Below are positions 16,586 through 24,702 of a DNA stretch of 64,000 nucleotides, in pieces; position 1 is the first letter of the stretch; each line of letters begins with the position of its first letter. Under the pieces are notes generated by a model that had not been told where the DNA came from, did not search any database, and saw only the letters and a list, made by a program, of their open reading frames with translations. Position numbers and translations under genes: made by a program. The stretch is from Microvirga sp. 17 mud 1-3 (GTDB lineage: Bacteria; Pseudomonadota; Alphaproteobacteria; Rhizobiales; Beijerinckiaceae). Location of the stretch: contig NZ_CP029481.1 of the NCBI RefSeq assembly GCF_003151255.1, forward strand, positions 3,907,001 to 3,971,000, written 5' to 3'.

Positions 16586-17568
16586 AATTTTTTTCCTTGA
16601 GAGATGATATCAGGATCGTCCTTGCGGATGCACGCCACATGATGCTCCGCCGCGACGGGATCGAGTGGAGGAACAATCTCAGCGCAAGCCTGAATTGCAT
16701 AAGGACAACGGGTACGGAACACGCAGCCGGATGGTGGATTCATCGGGCTGGGGATGTCACCCTGCAGGATGACTCTTTGTCGGTGCGCCTTGGGATCCGG
16801 CACCGGTGCGGCGGACAGGAGAGCCTGCGTATAAGGGTGCCGCGGCATAGCATAGAGGCTTCGGCTTGGCCCACGCTCCATGACCCGCCCGAGATACATG
16901 ACGACGACCTCGTCACAGAGGTATTCCACCACTGAAAGATCGTGGGCGATGAACAGCATCGTAAGCCCAAAGCTCTGCTGCAGATCCTGAATAAGGTTCA
17001 GGACCTGCGCCTGGACAGATACGTCGAGCGCCGAGACAGGCTCATCCGCAACGATAAACTCGGGCTCGACGGCCAAGGCTCGCGCAATGCCGATCCTCTG
17101 ACGCTGCCCGCCGGAGAACTCGTGTGGATAGCGCCTGCCATGTTCTGGATCGAGACCGACCCGACTCAGAAGCTCTGCAATGCGCTCCCGTCTCGCGGCC
17201 CCTTTGGCAAGCCGATGAGTGTCGATCGCCTCTCCGATGATCTCCTCTACTCGCATTCGCGGATTGAGGCTTGAATATGGGTCCTGAAAGACGATCTGCA
17301 TTCGCCGTCGATAGGATCGCATCTCGCGATCCGATAAGGTGACGAGATCTTTCCCGTCAAAAATGAGGCGCCCCGCGCTCGGCTCGATCAGCCGAAGAGT
17401 GCAGCGGCCGGCCGTCGTCTTGCCAGAGCCAGACTCCCCAACGAGACCGACAATGGTGCCGCGCTTGACGTCGAACGTGACACCATCAACCGCCTTCACG
17501 GATCCGGCTTTGGTTGGAAAGTGCTTGCTAAGGTTCTCCACGCGCAGGAGGATATCGGAGGCTGTCAT
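16582..17568 (-). CDS. Dipeptide-type ABC transporter ATPase (DppF/OppF-like)
   Basis: This ATPase has 328 residues from the chosen start. It has Walker A GESGSGKTT, signature FSGGQRQRIGIARAL, Walker B FIVADEP and the switch His in IAHDLSV. The C-terminal oligopeptide-transporter extension carries the Cys-rich pattern ending near CVFRTRCPYA, which marks the Dpp/Opp class and may hold an iron-sulphur cluster. The ATG at 17568 overlaps the stop of the DppD-like gene (ATGA) with GGAGG upstream, so it is preferred to a TTG at 17586. Confidence 0.9.
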   Translation of the reverse strand: MTASDILLRVENLSKHFPTKAGSVKAVDGVTFDVKRGTIVGLVGESGSGKTTAGRCTLRLIEPSAGRLIFDGKDLVTLSDREMRSYRRRMQIVFQDPYSSLNPRMRVEEIIGEAIDTHRLAKGAARRERIAELLSRVGLDPEHGRRYPHEFSGGQRQRIGIARALAVEPEFIVADEPVSALDVSVQAQVLNLIQDLQQSFGLTMLFIAHDLSVVEYLCDEVVVMYLGRVMERGPSRSLYAMPRHPYTQALLSAAPVPDPKAHRQRVILQGDIPSPMNPPSGCVFRTRCPYAIQACAEIVPPLDPVAAEHHVACIRKDDPDIISQGKKL

Positions 17569-18578
17569 AGCTCGTTGTGCCTCCAACAGCGGCTGAGATG
17601 GTGAGGCTCAGCGAGGAGCAACGGTGGGTCCTCCTCGCACCGCTCGATTCTTAAAGGGCACCGTGGCGCAAAGCTGCATCCCTCGGGCAGGGACATGACA
17701 CTGGGTACATTGCCCGGAATGGGCTTGAGGCGAAGCCGTTCCCCAGTCGGGCTTCTGTCTCGAGACGCGTCAGGGATACAGGCGAGAAGACCGCGTGAAT
17801 AAGGGTGCTTTTGGCGCTCGAAAAGCCGCCCCGATGGAGCATGCTCCACCACTCGGCCCGCATACATGACCACCACGTCGTGCGCAATTTCAGCAACGAC
17901 ACCAAGATTATGCGTGATGAAGAGAATGCTCATTCCGATCTCGGCCTGCAGCCGTCGCAACAGATCGAGAATCTGCGCCTGAATCGTCACATCGAGAGCC
18001 GTGGTCGGCTCATCTGCAATCAACAGGTTCGGATTGCACGAAAGGGCGAGCGCAATCATGGCCCTCTGCCGCATTCCGCCCGACATTTGATGCGGATACT
18101 CGTCCAGACGTCGCTCGGCCGCAGGAATCTCGACGAGCTCCAGCATCCGCCTCGCACGCTTTCGTGCTTCCGCCTTCGATAAGGGTTCGTGAAGCCGGAT
18201 CATTTCCATGATCTGATCGCCAACCGTGTAGAGCGGGTTGAGGCTCGTCATCGGCTCTTGGAAGATCATGGCGACCTCTCGCCCCCGGATCTTCTGCATT
18301 TCCTTTTGCGACAGCTTGGAAAGATCAACTATGCGGTCATCGCTGGTCCGATAGAGGATCTCCCCGCCGACGATCCGACCTGGCGGCGCAAGGAGCCGCA
18401 TGATCGAGAGGCTTGTGACCGATTTTCCCGAACCCGACTCGCCCACGACCGCAACAGTCTCGCCTCGCCTGACATCGAAGCTGACGTCATCGACGGATTT
18501 TGCTACCCGGCTTCCCAGCTCGAAATGGGTCCGCAGATGGTCAACCCGTAGGACGATATCGTCGGGTAGCGAGGTCAT
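17565..18578 (-). CDS. Dipeptide-type ABC transporter ATPase (DppD/OppD-like)
   Basis: This ATPase, 337 residues from the chosen start, pairs with the DppF-like subunit to power the importer. It carries Walker [10 protein letters not shown], signature [15 protein letters not shown], Walker [13 protein letters not shown] and the switch His in ITHNLGV. The C-terminal extension includes [13 protein letters not shown]. The ATG at 18578 overlaps the stop of the deacetylase gene (ATGA) and is favoured over an upstream start at 18608. The placement of both ATPases after the deacetylase suggests that enzyme and transporter share a substrate. Confidence 0.9.
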   Translation of the reverse strand: MTSLPDDIVLRVDHLRTHFELGSRVAKSVDDVSFDVRRGETVAVVGESGSGKSVTSLSIMRLLAPPGRIVGGEILYRTSDDRIVDLSKLSQKEMQKIRGREVAMIFQEPMTSLNPLYTVGDQIMEMIRLHEPLSKAEARKRARRMLELVEIPAAERRLDEYPHQMSGGMRQRAMIALALSCNPNLLIADEPTTALDVTIQAQILDLLRRLQAEIGMSILFITHNLGVVAEIAHDVVVMYAGRVVEHAPSGRLFERQKHPYSRGLLACIPDASRDRSPTGERLRLKPIPGNVPSVMSLPEGCSFAPRCPLRIERCEEDPPLLLAEPHHLSRCWRHNEL

Positions 18579-19801
18579 TGCGCTCCGACCCAACCGCAGT
18601 GAGGGCAACCTGCACTCTTGAGCGAATATTTGCTCTTCGGCTCGTAACGGCTGGCTTTGGTTGCCTGCGCGCCTACGATAGCCCAGCGCGGTACGATCAG
18701 GCGATCGAGATGTGCCTCGTCGCCCATCGAGTCGCGGATCCTGAGATCACTATCCTCAATATCGAACACGGTGAGTTCGGCCCGCGCCCCGGGTGCGAGG
18801 AGGTCGGTCGTCGGAAGGCCGATGACTGACATAGGCGCACGGGTCGAAGCCTCTATGACGGCCTCGAATGGCATGCCGACAGCCAGCAGCTTCGACATGG
18901 TCGTTCCCATGTCCCATACGGGATTGTCCAGCGAACGGTTGTGCAGGTCGGTCGAAATCGAAAACGGCAAGAGGCCTCGCGCAATCGCGGCCTTGGCGAC
19001 TCTGAACGAGAAGGATGCGCCTCCGTGTCCCACGTCGAGGCGGATGCCATCGCTCGCGCAACGCTCGGCCAGTTGGATGAGATCTTCGTCCTCCATGAGG
19101 CTGCCGCCGGCTTTACCGTTGAAGCAATGGGTGATCACGTCACCAGGGCCGAGCACCTCCAGCACCTCATCATAGAGCGGAGGCGGCTCACCCACATGCA
19201 CCATCAGGGGCAGCTTCAGGATCTTGGCAAGCTTCTTGGCGATCTTGACCGGCGTGATGCCCCAGGAACCAAGGATCACATGGCTCGCTCTCACTTTGAT
19301 GCCGACGATGACGTCCCGATTCGCCTCGACGCAAGCAATCGTGCGGTCGAGGTCGATGGAACGGATGTCGATCAGCTCACTGACACGGTTGCATGCCACG
19401 AGACCGATGGAGCCTATGTTCAGGAAGGCCTTGATGCGCTCCCGCGCCGGCTCGATGACGAATTCCCTAAAGCCGTGGAAATTGGCCTCTCCGGCTGATC
19501 CCGCATCGACGATCGTGGTCACACCCCGTTCAAGCCCGCAAAGCTCCGGCCGGATCGAGATATCTGTGCCACCATGCCAGACATGGACATGAAGGTCGGT
19601 CCACCCAGGAGACACGAAAGCGCCAGCGGCATCGATCCGGCGATAGCTCTCCGGCGCGGCGAGCCCGGATCCGACGGACTGGATCCGCCCGTTACCATCG
19701 ATCAGGATGTCGACGGGCTCCCGAGGCGTTCCTGGCCCAAAGCCTACGGGCCTGACCCGCGTCAGAAAAAGCCCGCTGGATTGATCTGCGGATATCGTCA
19801 T
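18575..19801 (-). CDS. Amidohydrolase/deacetylase (EF_0837/AHA_3915 type)
   Basis: This 408-residue metallohydrolase belongs to the amidohydrolase superfamily. The metal-binding motif DLHVHVW is near residue 70, with further conserved His residues in LMVHVGEPP and VITHCFNGKAG and the Asp in ISTDLHNR. This pattern fits the EF_0837/AHA_3915 group, whose genes commonly neighbour SelA-like PLP enzymes, as here. Members are thought to act on N-acetyl or amide groups of small amino compounds. It sits inside the ABC operon, four bases after the DppC-like gene and overlapping the DppD-like gene. A short C-terminal CPHCGW segment might bind metal, which I consider unusual. Confidence 0.83.
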   Translation of the reverse strand: MTISADQSSGLFLTRVRPVGFGPGTPREPVDILIDGNGRIQSVGSGLAAPESYRRIDAAGAFVSPGWTDLHVHVWHGGTDISIRPELCGLERGVTTIVDAGSAGEANFHGFREFVIEPARERIKAFLNIGSIGLVACNRVSELIDIRSIDLDRTIACVEANRDVIVGIKVRASHVILGSWGITPVKIAKKLAKILKLPLMVHVGEPPPLYDEVLEVLGPGDVITHCFNGKAGGSLMEDEDLIQLAERCASDGIRLDVGHGGASFSFRVAKAAIARGLLPFSISTDLHNRSLDNPVWDMGTTMSKLLAVGMPFEAVIEASTRAPMSVIGLPTTDLLAPGARAELTVFDIEDSDLRIRDSMGDEAHLDRLIVPRWAIVGAQATKASRYEPKSKYSLKSAGCPHCGWVGAQ

Positions 19802-19805
19802 CGGC

Positions 19806-20666
19806 TCAAAGGTCCCTTCTGAAACGCGGATCGAGAAGATCTCTCATGCCGTCCCCCACCATTTGCAGAGAAAGAACCGAGAGAATGATGGCAATGCCTG
19901 GGAAAAGCGTCATCCAGTCAGCACTGCCGACATATTGACGTCCTGCTGCGATCATCGTGCCCCATGTCGGGATCTCGGGGCTCACGCCAAGTCCAAGGAA
20001 CGACAGACCGGCCTCGGCGAGCATTGCATAGGCGAAGATGAAGGTTGCCTGCACGAGAATTGGAGAAACCAGATTGCGCAGGACATGCCGAGTCATGATG
20101 CGCCATGTGGGCACTCCAAGCGCCCGCGCCGCCTCTACATAGGGTAGTTCGCGAATAACCAGCGTCGATGCGCGGACGATGCGGGCGAGACGCGGCGTGT
20201 AGACAATTCCCAAAGCCACGATGACGGTCGCAAGTGATGGACCCAAGGCTGCCACCAAGGCGATGGCGAGAAGAATGTCCGGGAACGCCATCATCGCGTC
20301 GATGAAGCGCGCGGTCGGTGCATCGAGCCGACGAAAGAAACCCGCAACGAGTCCTAGGGCAATGCCGAAAACGGACGCGAAGCAGACCACCGAAGCGCCC
20401 ACAAGGAGGGAGAGTCGGCCAGCATAGATGGTGCGGCTGAAGATATCGCGACCGAACTCATCCGTTCCGAACCAGAAGCTCGTTCCCGGAGGCTTCAGGC
20501 GGTTGACGATGGAGAGCTTGTTCGGCGCATAAGGGGCAATGACGGGCGCGAGAATCGCCAGGCAGGCAATCGCCAGGAGGATCGCGAGGCCGACGAGAAC
20601 TGCTTTGCGGCGGATCAGGAGCGAGAGAAGACTTGCCTGTTCCGGTGTGGAAGCGACAGCGGCCAT
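19806..20666 (-). CDS. Dipeptide-type ABC permease (DppC-like)
   Basis: This 286-residue inner-membrane subunit has the N-terminal membrane segment and soluble lead-in of DppC/OppC proteins, with the family motif FWFGTDEFGRDIFSR near residues 65-80. The EAA-type loop (YVEAARALGVPTWRIMTRHVL) lies near 175-195. Its start overlaps the DppB-like stop by one base (TGATG), and only four bases separate it from the deacetylase gene. Confidence 0.92.
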   Translation of the reverse strand: MAAVASTPEQASLLSLLIRRKAVLVGLAILLAIACLAILAPVIAPYAPNKLSIVNRLKPPGTSFWFGTDEFGRDIFSRTIYAGRLSLLVGASVVCFASVFGIALGLVAGFFRRLDAPTARFIDAMMAFPDILLAIALVAALGPSLATVIVALGIVYTPRLARIVRASTLVIRELPYVEAARALGVPTWRIMTRHVLRNLVSPILVQATFIFAYAMLAEAGLSFLGLGVSPEIPTWGTMIAAGRQYVGSADWMTLFPGIAIILSVLSLQMVGDGMRDLLDPRFRRDL

Positions 20667-21607
20667 CAGTAACGGACTCTCGGATCGACCGCGAGATAGA
20701 GCATGTCGATCAGGAAATTGATGAGAACGTAGAGTGCCGCGATGATCAGCAGCGCTCCCTGGATGATGGGGTAATCCCGACGCAGAACGGCAGAGACGAC
20801 GAGGCTGCCGACGCCCGGGAGGCTGAATACGGTTTCGGTCACTACGGCACCTGAGACCAGAAGGGCCGCTGTGAGGCCGATAACGGTCAATACAGGAATC
20901 AAGGCATTCTTGAAGGCATGCTTCATGACGACCCTGAATTCGCCCATTCCCTTTGAGCGTGCTGTGCGAACATAATCGTCGCTCAGGACATCGAGCATGC
21001 TCGCCCGCGTGAATCGCAGGATCAGTGCCGACGATACGACCCCAAGAGCAAATGCTGGCAAGACGAGATGCGACAGCCGCGTTGCAAAGCTCGCTCCGGG
21101 ACCGCCATAGCCTGATACGGGGAAAAGACTGAACCGCACGGCGAAGAACTGGATAAGCAGAAGACCGAGCCAGAAGCTCGGGATTGAAGCAGCCAGCATG
21201 GCAAGAGTGGTCGCCGTCTGATCGAAAAGCGAACCACGCTTGTAGGCAGAAAGCACGCCGATCGGGATTGCAATGACGGCGGCAATCAGGATCGAGAACA
21301 GCGTGAGAAAGAAGGTCGGCTCAGCGCGCTCGGCAAGGGCCGAGAGCACAGGTTGATTGAGAAAGATGGATTCGCCCAGGTCCCCTCGGATAAGTTGGGC
21401 AAGGAAGAAGACGTATTGCACAAAAAGTGGCCGGTCGAGCCCGAGACGCGCCCGGAGCGCCGCAATGTCTTGCGGCGTCGCATCAGGACCCAACATGACG
21501 GCGGCTGGATCACCCGGCGCGATCCGCACGATGATGAAGACGATCGTCACCACGACGAACATCACCACAAGCATGCCGAGCAGACGTTGAAGGACGTAGC
21601 GACCCAT
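20666..21607 (-). CDS. Dipeptide-type ABC permease (DppB-like)
   Basis: This 313-residue inner-membrane protein begins with the DppB-type segment YVLQRLLGMLVVMFVVVT and includes the family motif RIAPGDPAAVMLG near residue 30. The EAA-type loop (YVRTARSKGMGEFRVVMKHAF) lies near 215-235. With DppC-like it forms the channel. It lies 64 bases after the binding-protein gene, and that gap contains a strong hairpin. Confidence 0.92.
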   Translation of the reverse strand: MGRYVLQRLLGMLVVMFVVVTIVFIIVRIAPGDPAAVMLGPDATPQDIAALRARLGLDRPLFVQYVFFLAQLIRGDLGESIFLNQPVLSALAERAEPTFFLTLFSILIAAVIAIPIGVLSAYKRGSLFDQTATTLAMLAASIPSFWLGLLLIQFFAVRFSLFPVSGYGGPGASFATRLSHLVLPAFALGVVSSALILRFTRASMLDVLSDDYVRTARSKGMGEFRVVMKHAFKNALIPVLTVIGLTAALLVSGAVVTETVFSLPGVGSLVVSAVLRRDYPIIQGALLIIAALYVLINFLIDMLYLAVDPRVRY

Positions 21608-21632
21608 ATCGTTTCTTTTTAGCTCCCGTCGT

Positions 21633-21657
21633 CAGGAGGCGCCGTAGGCGCCTCCTG
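21633..21657 (-). repeat. Perfect hairpin after the dipeptide-type binding protein
   Basis: CAGGAGGCGCC and its exact complement are separated by three bases, forming an 11-bp stem between the binding-protein and DppB-like genes. No T run follows on the minus strand, so it probably stabilises the upstream message or attenuates rather than ending transcription. Confidence 0.65.
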
Positions 21658-21671
21658 CGGTGATCCGTGCG

Positions 21672-23198
21672 TTATTTCTTGATGGACACGTTCCAGAAAT
21701 ATGGCCACGGCGCGGGAACGACCCCTTCGAGTTTCGGGGATTGCGCCGCGAGAGCATTGAAGTCACCGATCTTGATGCTCGGCGTTTCGTCGTACATCAC
21801 CTTCTGCACATCGGCCCAAAGCGCAACGCGCTTTTGCGGATCGCTTTCCGTATTGAAGGCATCGACGGCCTGCTTGCGGGCAGGCGTCGACCACCAGCCC
21901 GGGGAGCTCTCGGACAGCTGGCCGATCAGGGCAGGCTCAGGCAGGAAGGGGCTGTGGGTGATGTAGATATCCCAGAGGGCCGGATCCGCGCGGCGCTGGG
22001 TGAGCGTCGCCCAGTCAACCACCTGCATGTCGACCTTGAAGCCGGCCTGCTTCAGATATTCGGCGGCCACCTGTGCCATCTTGTAGTGGAACTCGTATTG
22101 CCGGCTCGTGAGGATTCGCACCGGCGATCCGTCGTAGTTGGCTTTCTTCAGGAGAGCCTTGGCCTTGTCGGCATCGGCGACATTGTACCGGCCTTCCGTT
22201 CCGGCCATGGTGTGCCACACGTAACCCTCCGGATACATGGCGGCATCAAGGCTGTAGAACTCCGTGCTGCCGAAGGCGGCGGCAAGCATATCCTCCATGT
22301 TCAGCGCCATGCGTACCGCCATGCGCGCATCGACATTGGCCATGTTGCCCTGCTTCGTGTTCATCACGAAAACGGGCCAGCCGAACGGCTTCAGGACGAC
22401 AGGCTTCGTAGTCTGCTGTCCCTTGAGCCTGTCATAGGACTCTACTGGCAGCGCATCGACATAGTCGAACTGACCGGAAATAGCGCCCTCGATGCGTGTG
22501 TTGGGGTCCGGCACGGGAACGAAGCGGATTTCGTCCAGCACAGGCTTTCTTGCGCCACCATAGCCGTCCGGCTCGCCCTGGCGCGGCTTGTATCCATCAT
22601 ACCGGACGAGCTGGATATACTGATCGGCCTTACGGTCTTTCAGCATGTAGGGACCTGTTCCGACCGGCTCCTTAAGAGGGTTCTCCATCTTCTTCGCCGG
22701 CATGATCACGGCGGCGGAGTTGTTGAAGGCAAGCAGGGCCAGAAGCGGCGCATAGGGCGCCTTCAATGTGATGCGGACCGTTCCCGGATCGACAGCCTCG
22801 ACCTTGTCGATGTTACCGGCGGTCTGCTTGCCGCGCGAGGCGAGCTCCATCCAACGCTTGAGCGACGCCACCACATCGTCGGCGGTCATGGGGGAGCCGT
22901 CATGGAAGGTCACGTCCCGGCGGAGCTTGATGGTGTAGACTTTGCCGCCTTCTGTGATCTCCGGCATGCTTTCGGCCAGGAGCGGCGTGACTTTCCAGTT
23001 CTTGTCGAACGTGAAGAGGGTTTCGAAGAAGTGCTGGGTCACGATGCCGACGAGATCGGCCGTGGAGACCATGGGATCCATCGTCGGCGGCTCGCCGATG
23101 GTTGCTACGTTGACGATGCCGCCTGGCGTTTGGGCGGAAACAGGACTCAACCCGAGAGCGATTAGTCCAGGCAACAGAACACGACTGATGAGCTTCAC
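21672..23198 (-). CDS. Periplasmic binding protein, family 5 (DppA-like)
   Basis: This 508-residue secreted protein delivers substrate to the Dpp-type importer. It has a signal peptide (residues 1-22, SPVSAQ cleavage) and typical family 5 segments: EPPTMDPM near 35, WKVTPLLAESM, VTFHDGSPMTADDVV near 115, and PVGTGPYMLKD near 185. Family 5 proteins bind peptides, opines, nickel or glycosides, so the ligand is open. It is the first gene of a seven-gene operon with DppB, DppC, deacetylase, DppD, DppF and RidA. A 21-bp inverted repeat lies just upstream of its start. Confidence 0.92.
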   Translation of the reverse strand: MKLISRVLLPGLIALGLSPVSAQTPGGIVNVATIGEPPTMDPMVSTADLVGIVTQHFFETLFTFDKNWKVTPLLAESMPEITEGGKVYTIKLRRDVTFHDGSPMTADDVVASLKRWMELASRGKQTAGNIDKVEAVDPGTVRITLKAPYAPLLALLAFNNSAAVIMPAKKMENPLKEPVGTGPYMLKDRKADQYIQLVRYDGYKPRQGEPDGYGGARKPVLDEIRFVPVPDPNTRIEGAISGQFDYVDALPVESYDRLKGQQTTKPVVLKPFGWPVFVMNTKQGNMANVDARMAVRMALNMEDMLAAAFGSTEFYSLDAAMYPEGYVWHTMAGTEGRYNVADADKAKALLKKANYDGSPVRILTSRQYEFHYKMAQVAAEYLKQAGFKVDMQVVDWATLTQRRADPALWDIYITHSPFLPEPALIGQLSESSPGWWSTPARKQAVDAFNTESDPQKRVALWADVQKVMYDETPSIKIGDFNALAAQSPKLEGVVPAPWPYFWNVSIKK

Positions 23199-23211
23199 GG
23201 CCTTCCCTCCT

Positions 23212-23235
23212 TATTCCATATTTGCGGTATATGGA
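23212..23235. promoter_or_regulatory. Inverted repeat upstream of the DppA-like gene
   Basis: TCCATAT (23215-23221) and ATATGGA (23229-23235) form a perfect inverted repeat with a seven-base spacer, 17 bases upstream of the binding-protein start. It begins with TATTCCA, like the boxes before the SelA-like/IclR pair and the amidase gene. It probably is an operator for the IclR regulator. Confidence 0.5.
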
Positions 23236-23358
23236 TCTTAATTGTGTCATAGTGCGGCAGAATGAGCGGGTCGTCAACGCCCCCTTCCGCTAGGGAGCAA
23301 GGCACCTCTTTCGAGCGTCGTTTAGGGAAAGATGGAGAAGGCAGGCCTTCCGGCAGTC

Positions 23359-24447
23359 TCAGCCGAGAGACGACCCGGTTGCAGGAGGCCGCGGCCCCGC
23401 GACGCTGTCACGAACGACGAGCTCGGTTTCGAGCCGGATGCGCTGGGGTGCTTCACGCTTCTCGAGGAGAGCTACGAGCACCGATGCCGCAGCACGTCCC
23501 AGTTCCTGGCGAGGCTGGCGGATCGTCGTCAGTGCCGGCTCGGCCACAGCCGCGAATTCGATATCGTCAAAGCCCGCGACAGAGATGTCTTGCGGGACAC
23601 GGATGCCTGCGGACAGGAGTGTCCGCATCAGGCCGATTGCCATCTCGTCACTGGTGCAGAACACGGCGGTGGGGCGGCGGGGGCTCGCTACGACCATCTG
23701 GCCGGCATGGACGCCAGACTCGATGGTGTAGTCCCCCGCCACAACAAGAGAGGAATCGAACGGGAGTTCAGCCTTGTCTAACCCGTCGCAGTAGCCCTTG
23801 AAGCGCTCCTGCTCAAGAACGTTGCCCTTGGGGCCGCTCACATAGAGAATCTGCCGGTGTCCCAGTCCCGCAAGATATTCGGTCATCCGCCGCGCCGCCG
23901 CACGATTGTCGATCTCGATTTGCGGGATGTCCGCCTTAGGGATTGCTTCGCAGAGAGCCACTACGGGAATGTCGATCTCCGCAGCAGCGCCCTGACCGTC
24001 CTGGCTTTGGCCGAAGAGATGACCGTTCAGGAGGATCGCTCCGTCGACACGCCCGGCAGCCGTGAAGGCCGCAAAATGTGCTTCCTTTTCGGGAGAGCCA
24101 TCAAGGCCTCCGATGATCATTCCGTAGCCGGCCTCAAAAAGGATCTCTTCGATTCCCCTAAGGATGCGGGAGAAGAAGGTATTGGCGAGATCCGGCAGTA
24201 CTACCAAAACCATGCCGGTCTTTTGGGAGCGGAGGGAGCGCGCCGTCAGGTTCGGCGTGTAGCCCGTCTTGGCAATCGCCTCGAGGACACGGGCCCTTTT
24301 CTCAGCTGAGACTCGCTGAGGCATAGCCAGAACTCTGCTCACCGTTGCGGTCGAAACCTCGGCAAGTTTTGCTACATCCTGGATACGGACCGCACGGGGC
24401 GGATGGGTCCGGCGTTCCACGCTGCGTTTCTTTGCGGTCTCATCCAT
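23359..24447 (-). CDS. LacI-family regulator of the sugar island
   Basis: This regulator has 362 residues from the chosen start. The DNA-binding domain spans about residues 17-70 (IQDVAKLAEVSTATVSRVL), followed by a LacI/PBP1-type sugar-binding domain ending in the usual PRQELGRAAASVL region. The frame is open 56 codons further upstream, but that extension is unlike any LacI N-terminus and would cover the operator. ATG 24447 has AGAGG upstream. It is divergent from the RbsA-like gene. A perfect palindrome lies between them, so it likely represses the importer and catabolic genes until its sugar is present. Confidence 0.88.
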   Translation of the reverse strand: MDETAKKRSVERRTHPPRAVRIQDVAKLAEVSTATVSRVLAMPQRVSAEKRARVLEAIAKTGYTPNLTARSLRSQKTGMVLVVLPDLANTFFSRILRGIEEILFEAGYGMIIGGLDGSPEKEAHFAAFTAAGRVDGAILLNGHLFGQSQDGQGAAAEIDIPVVALCEAIPKADIPQIEIDNRAAARRMTEYLAGLGHRQILYVSGPKGNVLEQERFKGYCDGLDKAELPFDSSLVVAGDYTIESGVHAGQMVVASPRRPTAVFCTSDEMAIGLMRTLLSAGIRVPQDISVAGFDDIEFAAVAEPALTTIRQPRQELGRAAASVLVALLEKREAPQRIRLETELVVRDSVAGPRPPATGSSLG

Positions 24448-24501
24448 CCCGAGGGCCTCTTCAGCCTCTGTTTGACAGAAGCCGGCTTTGCGGTAAAGTT
24501 T

Positions 24502-24517
24502 ATGTAATCGATTACAT
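24502..24517. promoter_or_regulatory. Perfect 16-bp LacI-type operator
   Basis: ATGTAATCGATTACAT is a perfect palindrome with a central CG, as expected for LacI-family operators. It lies 55 bases upstream of the LacI start and in the divergent promoter region of the sugar importer operon. One site could control both directions. Confidence 0.75.
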
Positions 24518-24598
24518 CGCGCTCTTGCATACCGTCGCAGGAGCACGCCCTGCCGAGCATCCCGGAAGAGGATGCGGGTATCGATCCGGAGGAAAGCC

Positions 24599-24634
24599 AT
24601 GCACTCACCGACCACAATGCCCCGATTGCGCTGA
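24599..24634 (+). CDS. Possible 11-residue leader peptide
   Basis: A short frame encoding MHSPTTMPRLR follows a strong Shine-Dalgarno sequence (GGAGGA, 24588-24593) five bases before its ATG. It ends 68 bases before the RbsA-like start and is in a different frame. The ribosome binding site is stronger than that of the RbsA-like gene itself. It may be a translated upstream frame affecting expression, or chance. Confidence 0.3.
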   Translation: MHSPTTMPRLR

Positions 24635-24702
24635 AGCGCCCCGTTTCGCCGCTAAACGTTCGACGGCGGAAAGACGTCATCGCCCATGGTGCGGAGCGAC
24701 CG

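Noticed and set aside
21660..23165. 501-codon plus-strand frame opposite the DppA-like gene
   Set aside because: The minus strand encodes a clear family 5 binding protein. The plus frame has abnormal His/Arg/Gly-rich composition.
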